This document shows, piece after piece, positions 5,738-11,614 of a stretch of DNA of 11,614 nucleotides; the first letter of the stretch is position 1, and each line of letters starts with the position of its first letter. The DNA comes from an uncultured Campylobacter sp. (lineage in GTDB: Bacteria; Campylobacterota; Campylobacteria; Campylobacterales; Campylobacteraceae). The stretch spans positions 1 to 11,614 of the forward strand of contig CAAHEJ010000070.1 in NCBI GenBank assembly GCA_900772495.1. Reading direction: 5' to 3'. The position numbers and the translations under genes are program-made. The notes beneath the pieces were generated by a model that was not told where the DNA came from, did no database searches, and saw only the letters and a list, made by a program, of their open reading frames with translations.

Positions 5738-7051
5738 TCACTCCTTTGTGATGCGAATGCTTTTAAAGCATTTGTATTCCACCAGCGCCCCACCTTTGGG
5801 CGCGACATTTTCCCTGCGTGTATAATCGACCAAATAAGCGCCTTTGTTTAGCTTTGAAAAATGCACGCAAAGTTTTCCTACAAATTCTAGCAAATTTTGG
5901 TTTAAATTTTGCTTGTTTGTCCGCACAATCGCGTGCGCTCCCGCATAATCCTTTATGTGAAACCACATATCGTTTTTTTTCGCAAATTTTAGCAAAAATT
6001 CATTTTCTTTGGCGTTTTTGCCGACATAAATTTTTACCCCATCATAATCAAAACTCGCTACCTGCGCGCTTTGCTCTTTTTTTTGTCTTTCGTTCGCGCT
6101 CTTTTTGGGGGCTAAAATCTCACACTCAAAGGCTGAATTTGACGCCTTTATGAGCGTAATCAACTCTTTTTGCGTGTCGATTTTTTGGCTTAAATTTTCT
6201 TTTTGAATGTGTAAATTTGTAGCTTTTTGTTTGAGTTTTTTAGCCGCCTTAAAGGCTTCATTAGCCCAAATTTTAGGCGCTTTGTCGATGATGAATTCAA
6301 GTTTTTTGCCATTAAAATCATCAAGGCTTATTTCTCGCTCAAAATCCTTTAAAGCGTATAAATTCGCCGTGATGATTTGCGCTTTGTGGCTTAAATTTTG
6401 GGCTTTTTGGGCTAACTCGCTTTCATTTTCAAGGGCGTTTAGGGTTTGTTCTAGCTTTTCTATGCGCTTGTTTAAGCCCGAAATTTTAGCTGTTTTAAGG
6501 GCATTTAGCCTTGCTTGATTTGTTTTTTCAAAGGCGTTTTGAAAATAAACTTGGAAATTCTCAATAGGCTCAAAGCTCTCATTTATCGCAAATGGCGGCA
6601 AATCTTTTAAGCAAAGTCCCACTTTTATGGGGCGAATGCCGTTGTCAAAATGCCGCAAAGCCGCTAAAATAGTCTTTTTTTCATCGGTGATGATGACATT
6701 TGTATTTTTGCCCGTAAATTCAAAAAAAATACTGCTCTCAAAAGCCTTGTAGGATTTATCTAGCCTAGTTTTGATGAGTAAAATGCGGTTGTTTTCAAGC
6801 ACGCTGATTTCGCGTATGCTGGCTGAGTGAAAAAATTTTTTTAAGGCTATGTCAAAGGGAGCGGCGTAGTTTTTGTGGTTTTGCATTTTGCTTGGTGCGT
6901 AAATGGCGCTTTTTGCGCGGTTCATATCAAAGATGAGCGAAATTTTGTCAAAACTCACGCACAAGGCATTATCATCAACGCGCGTTATGGAGTGGATTTT
7001 AGCGCAATCTCGTAAAAAATCAGCGATTTGCAAAAGCTCGGTGTATTTCAT
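5738..7051 (-). CDS. rqcH: NFACT family protein (RqcH / fibronectin-binding-like)
   Basis: Bacterial RqcH binds stalled 50S subunits that carry peptidyl-tRNA and recruits Ala-tRNA to add alanine tails that mark the peptide for degradation; the older name is fibronectin-binding protein. At 437 aa it is shorter than Firmicute RqcH (about 570 aa). Seen: NFACT-N (about 1-165, with FFEFTGKNTNVIITD at 109-123); a central helical, Lys/Glu-rich coiled-coil part (about 170-330, including LNKRIEKLEQTLNALE); and NFACT-R (about 334-437) with VKIYVGKNAKEN, NDMWFHIKDYAGAHAIVR and RENVAPKGG. The Asp-Arg pair essential in B. subtilis RqcH appears as Asn88-Arg89 by hand alignment. The ATG at 7051 is forced by an in-frame TAA 12 bases upstream; no Shine-Dalgarno is visible and the promoter predicts transcription starting at the ATG itself. 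It is first gene of the five-gene operon. Confidence 0.9.
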   Translation of the reverse strand: MKYTELLQIADFLRDCAKIHSITRVDDNALCVSFDKISLIFDMNRAKSAIYAPSKMQNHKNYAAPFDIALKKFFHSASIREISVLENNRILLIKTRLDKSYKAFESSIFFEFTGKNTNVIITDEKKTILAALRHFDNGIRPIKVGLCLKDLPPFAINESFEPIENFQVYFQNAFEKTNQARLNALKTAKISGLNKRIEKLEQTLNALENESELAQKAQNLSHKAQIITANLYALKDFEREISLDDFNGKKLEFIIDKAPKIWANEAFKAAKKLKQKATNLHIQKENLSQKIDTQKELITLIKASNSAFECEILAPKKSANERQKKEQSAQVASFDYDGVKIYVGKNAKENEFLLKFAKKNDMWFHIKDYAGAHAIVRTNKQNLNQNLLEFVGKLCVHFSKLNKGAYLVDYTRRENVAPKGGALVEYKCFKSIRITKE

Positions 7052-7057
7052 AGTGAT

Positions 7058-7063
7058 ATTTTA
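7058..7063 (-). promoter_or_regulatory. -10 box of the rqcH-cdsA-dxr-pgp1 operon
   Basis: On the minus strand TAAAAT is followed by ATCACT and then the ATG. With a normal 6-base spacer, transcription would begin at or next to the A of the start codon, giving a leaderless or nearly leaderless mRNA. The start site is inferred. Confidence 0.5.
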
Positions 7064-7097
7064 GTCTAAATTTGATTAGCTTTTTGCTTTTTTGTTG

Positions 7098-7103
7098 TAA
7101 AAT
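7098..7103 (+). promoter_or_regulatory. -10 box of mobA-pldA
   Basis: TAAAAT on the plus strand lies behind a T-rich stretch (7079-7096). It predicts a start near 7110 and a leader of about 18 bases carrying the ribosome site AAAAGGG (7115-7121). Confidence 0.5.
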
Positions 7104-7127
7104 ATCACTCAAACAAAAGGGCAAATG

Positions 7128-7898
7128 ATGAGTGAAATTCCTTGCGTAATCCTTGCTGGCGGGCGTTCAGCTCGTATGGGCGCGGATAAGTGCTTTTTGG
7201 ATTTTAAGGCTAAAAGCCTTATTGAGTGGCAGTTTGAGAAGATGAGCAAGCTTTTTGCAAGCGTTTTTATCTCGTGCAAGGCGGACAAATTTGGGGGCAA
7301 ATTTGGAGAAAAAACGCTGATTTTTGATGAAAATTTAGAATTTTTAAGCCAAAATTCAAAAAATTCTTTGAATTCAAATTTAAACTCACAAAGCGCAAAT
7401 TTAATAGCGAATTTAAGCGTAAATTCAAGTGCAAATTTAAATTCACAAGGCGCAAATTCAGCATTAAGTCAAATTTCAAGCGAAAATTCAACCCTTAATG
7501 CAAATTTAGCCAAGTCCAAGCGCGAAAAAATGGCGGATTTTTCATCAATGCTTGCTTTATACAGCGTTTTAAAGGCATTTGAGAACAAATTTGTTTTCAT
7601 CATCGGTGTGGATACGCCCTTTGTGAGCAAAAAAAGCATTCAAAGGTTGATTTTAAGCGCAAATGAAGCCCTTATGATAGTGCCAAGCGTGGCAAACAGG
7701 GCGCATTTTCTTTGTGCCTTTTATCACAGCCAAATCGCGCCCTTGTGCCTAAAATGCTTGCAAAATGGCGTGCATAAAATCAGCGCATTAAGCCAAAATC
7801 TGCCCCCAAACGCCCTAAAATTCGTGGAATTTAGCGATGAAAATGAGTTTTTCAATCTCAACACCCCACAGGATTATGAAAGGATAAAAAATGCGTAA
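7128..7898 (+). CDS. mobA: molybdenum cofactor guanylyltransferase with a repeat insertion
   Basis: Attaches GMP from GTP to molybdopterin, forming the MGD cofactor of molybdoenzymes such as formate dehydrogenase and nitrate reductase; cytoplasmic. Seen (numbered from the ATG at 7125): nucleotide-binding LAGGRSARMGADK (10-22); metal-site GVDTPF (161-166); and FFNLNTPQDY (242-251). At 257 aa it is about 60 residues longer than usual MobA (about 190-200). The excess is an Asn/Ser/Leu-rich stretch at about 72-133, lying in the loop after strand LIFDEN and before SSMLALYSVL; flanking motifs are intact and in frame, so the enzyme is probably active. Of two adjacent ATGs (7125, 7128), the second has the better spacing (6 bases) from AAAAGGG. 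Its end overlaps pldA by 8 bases. Confidence 0.93.
   Translation: MSEIPCVILAGGRSARMGADKCFLDFKAKSLIEWQFEKMSKLFASVFISCKADKFGGKFGEKTLIFDENLEFLSQNSKNSLNSNLNSQSANLIANLSVNSSANLNSQGANSALSQISSENSTLNANLAKSKREKMADFSSMLALYSVLKAFENKFVFIIGVDTPFVSKKSIQRLILSANEALMIVPSVANRAHFLCAFYHSQIAPLCLKCLQNGVHKISALSQNLPPNALKFVEFSDENEFFNLNTPQDYERIKNA
7331..7507 (+). repeat. in-frame RAATTY-rich 12-bp repeat tract inside mobA
   Basis: RAATTY occurs 15 times in 177 bp, starting at 7331, 7338, 7352, 7361, 7370, 7376, 7397, 7409, 7421, 7433, 7439, 7454, 7471, 7484 and 7502. From 7397 to 7433 the spacing is exactly 12 bp, which in protein reads as four-residue units ANLI, ANLS, VNSS, ANLN. The word TTCAAGCGAAAATTCA at 7475-7490 recurs exactly at 1767-1782 in the intergenic array. 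Expansion by 12 bp keeps the reading frame, which may explain how it is tolerated. Confidence 0.8.
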
Positions 7899-8877
7899 AT
7901 TTGTGCTTTTTGCTTTATTTGTGAGCCTTTTGTGCGCTGAAAGTGAGCCACAACAGCCTTTAAGTGCTGAAAGTGCGCCGCAAAAGGCTTTGACAAACTC
8001 ACAAGAAAGCACCTTGCAAAAAGAAAATTTGCAAGAAAACGCCTTACAACAAAACGAACAAAAGGCGGTAAATTCAGCCCAAAACTCATCGCTTGCCGAA
8101 GATGATGAGCCAAACATTTATGATTTTGCTAAAATCGCCACACGAGAGTATAACGGCGAAGACACAACCATCAACATTTTGCGCATAAAAACCCACGACA
8201 CGAACTATTTTTTGCCCTTTGCTTACACCTTTCACGGACGCCCAAATGACCCAAAATACAAGCAAGCGGAGACGAAATTTCAGTTCAGCGTGAAAAAAGT
8301 GCTGTTTGAAAATATGCTTTTTTTAGGCGAAAGTTGGAATTTTGGCTACACGCAAACGGCGTGGTGGCAAATGTATGCTGAGAGTGCGCCCTTTCGCGAG
8401 CTAAACTACGCGCCTGAGCTTTTTGTGAGCTTTCCTTTTAGTGGCTTTGGCTGGCTTAAAAGTATGAGCGTGGGCTTTATGCACCAGTCAAACGGCAAGG
8501 ACGGCGAGGACTCGCGCTCGTGGAATAGGGTTTATGCAAATGCGGTTTTTCATCACAAACGCTTCGTGTTTTTGCCACGACTTTGGTATATCGTGCCAGA
8601 ATCAAGCCTTGATGAAAACAGGAACATTCGCAAGTATTTGGGGAATTTTGACGCGAAAATCGCCTATCTTGGCAGGGACACCTTCGCCTACATTTTGCTG
8701 CGAAACAACCTAAATTTCAAGCACAACAAGGGCGCAGTGGAGATAAATGCGGGCTTTGACTTGTTTGACAATGGCGTGTTTTGGTTCGTGCAGTATTTTA
8801 ACGGCTACGGCGAAAGCCTAATCGACTACCAACGCTATATCAACAAACTCGGCATAGGCTTCGTGGTAGCGTATTGA
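7891..8877 (+). CDS. pldA: outer membrane phospholipase A
   Basis: Calcium-dependent outer-membrane lipase (OMPLA, a 12-stranded beta-barrel active as a dimer) that hydrolyses phospholipids misplaced in the outer leaflet; in Campylobacter linked to haemolysis and colonisation. 328 aa. A signal peptide covers residues 1-16 (cleavage after LLCA). Residues 17-75 are a Gln/Glu/Ser/Asn-rich repeat linker not expected in E. coli OMPLA. The barrel follows from about residue 85. The catalytic triad is visible with family spacing: His198 and Ser200 in GFMHQSNG, and Asn212 in SRSWNR (E. coli His142, Ser144, Asn156). The chain ends with an aromatic residue (GIGFVVAY), as outer-membrane proteins do. AAAGGA 6 bases before the ATG and an 8-bp overlap with mobA indicate coupled translation. 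Confidence 0.96.
   Translation: MRKFVLFALFVSLLCAESEPQQPLSAESAPQKALTNSQESTLQKENLQENALQQNEQKAVNSAQNSSLAEDDEPNIYDFAKIATREYNGEDTTINILRIKTHDTNYFLPFAYTFHGRPNDPKYKQAETKFQFSVKKVLFENMLFLGESWNFGYTQTAWWQMYAESAPFRELNYAPELFVSFPFSGFGWLKSMSVGFMHQSNGKDGEDSRSWNRVYANAVFHHKRFVFLPRLWYIVPESSLDENRNIRKYLGNFDAKIAYLGRDTFAYILLRNNLNFKHNKGAVEINAGFDLFDNGVFWFVQYFNGYGESLIDYQRYINKLGIGFVVAY
7936..7995 (+). repeat. 30-bp imperfect tandem duplication in pldA linker
   Basis: Two 30-bp units (7936-7965 and 7966-7995) both begin GCTGAAAGTG and match at 23 of 30 positions. They encode AESEPQQPLS and AESAPQKALT directly after the signal peptide. Further loose repeats follow in the protein (LQKEN, LQENA, LQQNE). Confidence 0.7.
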
Positions 8878-8897
8878 TTTTGAGTTGATAAGATGAT

Positions 8898-8933
8898 AAA
8901 TTCAAGGATTATTTTCACACAATCCTTGAATTT
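8898..8933. terminator. bidirectional terminator between pldA and rpsI
   Basis: AAATTCAAGGATT (8898-8910) and AATCCTTGAATTT (8921-8933) form a perfect 13-bp stem around a 10-base loop. It lies between two convergent genes, 20 bases after the pldA stop and 11 bases after the rpsI stop, so it can end both transcripts. Short T-rich tails are present on both strands. Confidence 0.8.
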
Positions 8934-8943
8934 TGATGAAAAA

Positions 8944-9342
8944 TTAGCGTTTAGAAAATTGTGGGCTGCGGCGGGCTTTTCTTTTGCCGTATTTTTTGCG
9001 CTCCACGCTTCTGCTGTCGCGGGTGAGTAAGCCTTGTGGTTTGAGCATAGCCCTAAATGAGCTATCCATAGCCGCTAACGCCTTTGAAATGCCGTGTCTT
9101 AAAGCCTCAGCCTGTGCGTTGTAGCCTCCGCCAAGCGTTTGAGCGGTAATGTTCATTGATTTTTCTTGCTTTGTGGCTAAAAGCGGCTGAATCACTTTGA
9201 GCTTAATCGCCTCGTGTCCGCCCAGCCAAGTGTTTAAATCCATACCATTGACGATGATTTCGCCCTTGCCTGACTTAACCCAAACCTTTGCCACAGCGGT
9301 TTTTCGCTTGCCTGTGGCGTATGTAGTTGCTGATTTTGCCAT
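8944..9342 (-). CDS. rpsI: 30S ribosomal protein uS9
   Basis: Small-subunit head protein whose C-terminal basic tail reaches the P-site tRNA. At 132 aa it is full length. Seen: ATGKRKTAVAKVWVK near the N-terminus, NTWLGGHEAIKLKV, GGGYNAQAEALRHGISKAL, LLTRDSRSVERKKYGKRKARRSPQ, and the expected SKR end. The N-terminus (MAKSATTY) seems three residues longer than remembered for C. jejuni (MATTY), but the ATG has AAAGG 6 bases upstream and starts one base after the rplM stop, so it is kept. It is translated from the rplM-rpsI mRNA. Confidence 0.98.
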   Translation of the reverse strand: MAKSATTYATGKRKTAVAKVWVKSGKGEIIVNGMDLNTWLGGHEAIKLKVIQPLLATKQEKSMNITAQTLGGGYNAQAEALRHGISKALAAMDSSFRAMLKPQGLLTRDSRSVERKKYGKRKARRSPQFSKR

Positions 9343-9343
9343 A

Positions 9344-9766
9344 TTATGCCTTTCTTGCGACTTGCGCAGTGTGCGGGTGTTCGCTGCCCGCGTAGATTTT
9401 GAGCTTTTTAAGCATTGCTCTGCCGAGCGTTGTTTTAGGTAGCATTCCTCTAACTGCTAGTTTGTAGAGTTTTACGGGATTTTTAGCGAGCAAATCGCCG
9501 AATTTCTCACTCTTTGTGCTACCAAAATACCCAGAATGCCTGTGATAGAGCTTGTCCTCAGCCTTGTTTGAGCCTGTAAAAGAAACCTTTGAAGCGTTGA
9601 TGATAACTACAAAGTCCCCACAATCCACATTTGGAGTGAAGTAAGGCTTGTTTTTACCCCTTAAAATCGTAGCCACTTCGGTTAAAAGCCGCCCAAAGTT
9701 CTTGCCCTCAGCATCAAGCACGACCCATTCACGCTTGATTTGGCTTGCGTTGATTGCCTTTGTCAT
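9344..9766 (-). CDS. rplM: 50S ribosomal protein uL13
   Basis: Early-assembling large-subunit protein. 140 aa from the chosen ATG (MTKAINASQIKREWVVLDA), the usual length. Seen: the GKNFGRLLTEVATILRGK segment, YFTPNVDCGDFVVIINA, KLYHRHSGYFGSTKSE, VRGMLPKTTLGRAMLKKLKIY and SEHPH near the end. AAAGGA lies 7 bases upstream of this ATG. An in-frame ATG nine codons earlier (9793) has no ribosome site and would add residues unlike the family. Its own promoter (TACAAT, 9813-9818) lies downstream of the addA terminator. In E. coli L13 represses its own operon through the leader; whether that holds here is unknown. Confidence 0.98.
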   Translation of the reverse strand: MTKAINASQIKREWVVLDAEGKNFGRLLTEVATILRGKNKPYFTPNVDCGDFVVIINASKVSFTGSNKAEDKLYHRHSGYFGSTKSEKFGDLLAKNPVKLYKLAVRGMLPKTTLGRAMLKKLKIYAGSEHPHTAQVARKA

Positions 9767-9812
9767 CGTTTTGTCCTTTGATTGAAAGTTCATTTCAAAT
9801 TTTGAAAGCCTA

Positions 9813-9818
9813 ATTGTA
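9813..9818 (-). promoter_or_regulatory. -10 box of rplM-rpsI
   Basis: On the minus strand TACAAT sits about 46 bases before the rplM ATG, just after the addA hairpin. Transcription would start near 9806, at the edge of an odd palindrome TTTCAAATTTTGAAA (9793-9807) that could fold at the 5' end of the mRNA. Confidence 0.45.
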
Positions 9819-9821
9819 GCT

Positions 9822-9857
9822 AAATAAACTTAAAATAAGCTGAATTTAAGTTTATTT
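9822..9857 (-). terminator. AT-only hairpin terminator of addA
   Basis: AAATAAACTTAAA and TTTAAGTTTATTT form a perfect 13-bp stem (9845-9857 with 9822-9834) with a 10-base loop. The 5' arm on the minus strand contains the addA stop codon TAA and a second in-frame TAA two codons later. The 3' arm ends in a T-rich run. There is almost no GC in the stem, so termination may be partial. Confidence 0.6.
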
Positions 9858-11614
9858 TTTGATTTCGCAAAGTTCCACGCCTAAATTCAAGCAATACACC
9901 ACAAAAGCGCGGGTTTTAAGCCCTAAAATCTGCTCCACAGCCCTTTTGTAAAGGCTCACCTGCGCTTCGTTACCTGCTTTGTCGCTGCTGCCCGTTTTGT
10001 AATCAACAACAATCGCTTCATTTTCATCAACACAAAGCAAATCAAGCTGTTTAAGCTCGCCCTCAAAGCTTAAATTTCGCTCTTTGTAAAGTGTCTTGCC
10101 CTTTAAAAGCTCTAAAAATTCGTCATTTTCTAGCAAATTTTGCGCCCTTTTAAAAAGCTCATCAAATTCCTGTTCGCTCAAAAAGTGCCTAAATTCGCTC
10201 TTTGTGCGTTTGCAAAGTGCGCTAAAATTTGCTCCGTCAAAGTTTAAATGCTGCATAAAATAGTGAAAAGCGTTGCCAAAGTGGATTTCCTTGCTCTTTG
10301 GCGCAAGGGCTGGCTTTTCTTGTCGTGGCACTTTTTCAAAGGGCGCAAGCTCATCTTTTGCGCCCTTTTCATTACTTTCTAGCGCGATGATTTCATTTTC
10401 AAGCGCACCAAATTCAGCGCACTCAATGCCGTCAAACAAAGTAGCTTTTGGGTTTTGCCTTTTGATGATGATGAGAGAGTTTTTTGCCCGCGTCATCGCC
10501 ACATAAAGCTTGTTTATGGCATCATCTTTTTCATAAGCTGTTTTTTTCGCTAAAAATTCGGTGTAGGCTTTGTCCTTGCCAAATTCGCGGATTTTGTCCT
10601 TTATGTGTAGCTCCCACGCGCTTTTGTCCGTGTCAAATTCGAGCATTAGGGCGTTTGTTTCGCTTTGTGGGCGCGAAAGCGTGTCAAGTAAGATGACATT
10701 GTCAAATTCAAGCCCCTTTGATTTATGCACGGTCATCACGCTAATGCCTAAATTTTCTTCATTTACTAGCTTTTGATTTAAGGGCGCAAAAAGCAAGTCT
10801 AAAAAATTTTCCTTTGTCGCGGCAAATTCGATGAGCTGTAAAAGTGCGCTGTCGTTTAAATTAAGCTGCAATTTGCGCGCCAAAAAATGCACTATGTGAG
10901 CGGGGTTGTCGGCTAGTTTAATGTGAATTCTTGGAATTTCCTTGCCAAGTAGGCTTTTGATAAGCTCGTTGTAGTATTCATCGCCGAAAATGCAGTATTT
11001 AGCGTAGCTTAAAAGCAAACAAACGCTTGCTTTTTTCTCCAAAACTATATTGCTTTGCGTGTAGGCGTTAAATTTCTTTTCTTTAAGCCTTGCTACAAGG
11101 TTATCTGCTTCGTCATTTTTCCAGCAAAGCACGCAAATGTCGTTTTCATTTACTTTATGAGCCTTTAAAAAGTCTAGCTGCTCGCAAAGAGTTTTAAAAT
11201 TTGCTTCAAAAATCTCGTCTTTTTTAGCGTTTTCACTTTCATTTGAGTGCGCAATCCTTACAAATCCGCCACTTTTGCCCGCAACGCTTTGCTGAATTTC
11301 ATAGTTTGAGTAGAATTTAGCAAAGGTTTGGTTGATAAAATTCACCAAAACTTCTTTGCTGCGGTAGTTTGTCTTTAAACTTTCTCTTTGAATTTGCCTA
11401 AAATCCTTTTGCAGCAAGTCAAAAAGCTCTTTTTTGCCCTGACGAAAGCGGTAAATGCTTTGTTTTTTGTCTCCCACATAAAAAAAACTCTTAAAGTCGC
11501 GCGTGCCTTTGCCTGAAAGGATTTCGGCGATTAAGGGCTTTAAAATTTCGTATTGCAAAACGCTTGTATCTTGGAATTCATCGATGAGAAGGTGCGCTAT
11601 GTAGCCATCAAGGC
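9852..11614 (-). CDS. addA: AddA helicase-nuclease subunit, 5' end outside the window
   Basis: UvrD-family helicase and nuclease of the AddAB complex, which processes double-strand breaks for RecA loading. 586 residues are visible (numbered from 11612); the frame is open to the window edge, so about a third of a normal AddA (about 920 aa in C. jejuni), including Walker A, is missing. Seen in order: Walker B LLIDEFQDTS (8-17); motif III GDKKQSIYRFRQG (47-59); motif IV LKTNYRS (79-85); motif V SVMTVHKSKGLEFDNVILL (291-309); motif VI LYVAMTRAK (369-377). The C-terminal RecB-type nuclease follows: GNAFH with His450, Asp524, VVDYKT with Asp537 and Lys539, and QVSLY (551-555). All catalytic residues in view are intact. 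The neighbour AddB would lie upstream, outside the window. Confidence 0.96.
   Translation of the reverse strand, partial: LDGYIAHLLIDEFQDTSVLQYEILKPLIAEILSGKGTRDFKSFFYVGDKKQSIYRFRQGKKELFDLLQKDFRQIQRESLKTNYRSKEVLVNFINQTFAKFYSNYEIQQSVAGKSGGFVRIAHSNESENAKKDEIFEANFKTLCEQLDFLKAHKVNENDICVLCWKNDEADNLVARLKEKKFNAYTQSNIVLEKKASVCLLLSYAKYCIFGDEYYNELIKSLLGKEIPRIHIKLADNPAHIVHFLARKLQLNLNDSALLQLIEFAATKENFLDLLFAPLNQKLVNEENLGISVMTVHKSKGLEFDNVILLDTLSRPQSETNALMLEFDTDKSAWELHIKDKIREFGKDKAYTEFLAKKTAYEKDDAINKLYVAMTRAKNSLIIIKRQNPKATLFDGIECAEFGALENEIIALESNEKGAKDELAPFEKVPRQEKPALAPKSKEIHFGNAFHYFMQHLNFDGANFSALCKRTKSEFRHFLSEQEFDELFKRAQNLLENDEFLELLKGKTLYKERNLSFEGELKQLDLLCVDENEAIVVDYKTGSSDKAGNEAQVSLYKRAVEQILGLKTRAFVVYCLNLGVELCEIKK

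Larger units (their letters stand above)
7052..7109. repeat. perfect 12-bp inverted repeat joining the divergent promoters
   Basis: AGTGATATTTTA (7052-7063) and TAAAATATCACT (7098-7109) are exact reverse complements separated by 34 bp. Each arm contains the -10 box and the start-site region of one of the two divergent transcription units, so both promoters have identical sequence from -12 to about -1. It could be a shared operator or simple promoter mirroring. Confidence 0.8.

Noticed and set aside
5736..5741. GTG start at 5741 for the small charged protein
   Set aside because: The GTG directly touches the GGAG ribosome site, whereas the ATG at 5735 has correct spacing.
7293..7297. G5 run in mobA as a phase-variation tract
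   Set aside because: Campylobacter phase-variable G tracts are usually eight or more; five is too short to slip often.
7267..7491. Leu/Asn-repeat frame on the minus strand of mobA
   Set aside because: It is the antisense reading of the 12-bp repeat tract; mobA itself is in frame through it with intact flanking motifs.
9767..9793. Longer rplM starting at ATG 9793
   Set aside because: It has no Shine-Dalgarno and adds nine residues not typical of uL13; AAAGGA before 9766 fixes the start.

Overview
The window looks like chromosome of a Campylobacter-type epsilonproteobacterium. The DNA is AT-rich. Genes are packed with 4-9 bp overlaps or gaps, and promoters are recognisable mainly by a TATAAT/TAAAAT -10 box behind T-rich DNA. 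The proteins read as close Campylobacter relatives: a Cft-type ferritin, the cell-shape carboxypeptidase Pgp1 (Helicobacter Csd4), a small Campylobacter-like coiled-coil protein, PldA, and an uL13-uS9 pair preceded by AddA. No transposase, integrase, tRNA, rRNA, CRISPR array or phage gene was seen. From memory of C. jejuni NCTC 11168, the genes correspond to three separate places there (the cft region, the Cj1345c-Cj1351 block and the Cj1479c-Cj1481c block), so the order here is rearranged and this is probably not C. jejuni itself.

Layout. 70-1068 (+) encodes a PP-loop tRNA-thiolation-type enzyme with a C-terminal NFACT-R-like RNA-binding domain. 1233-1727 (+) is a non-haem ferritin. 1728-2187 has no firm gene. 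It holds a helically phased array of RAATTY-containing repeats and a possible short transcription unit ending in a good hairpin. 7051-2188 (-) is a five-gene operon: RqcH-like NFACT protein, small charged protein, cdsA, dxr, pgp1. It diverges from mobA-pldA (7128-8877, +) across a 76-bp promoter region whose two -10 regions form a perfect 12-bp inverted repeat. A strong bidirectional hairpin at 8898-8933 separates pldA from rpsI. 11614-8944 (-) carries the 3' part of addA, then rplM-rpsI behind their own promoter.

How the genes fit together. The minus-strand operon joins translation quality control (RqcH), phospholipid precursor synthesis (CdsA), isoprenoid precursor synthesis (Dxr) and peptidoglycan trimming (Pgp1), so most of it serves the envelope. 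mobA-pldA couples molybdenum-cofactor maturation to an outer-membrane phospholipase by an 8-bp overlap, with no obvious functional link. rplM-rpsI is the conserved ribosomal-protein pair. AddA belongs to the AddAB recombination nuclease.

Most of the window is ordinary core genome. The features that stand out are: (1) two tandem, RAATTY-dense repeat tracts, one intergenic and one expanding a loop of MobA by about 60 residues, which share a 16-bp word; (2) the mirror-image divergent promoter, with the rqcH-like gene probably leaderless; (3) two NFACT-R-type domains in unrelated genes of one window; (4) an unexplained unit at about 1880-2123.
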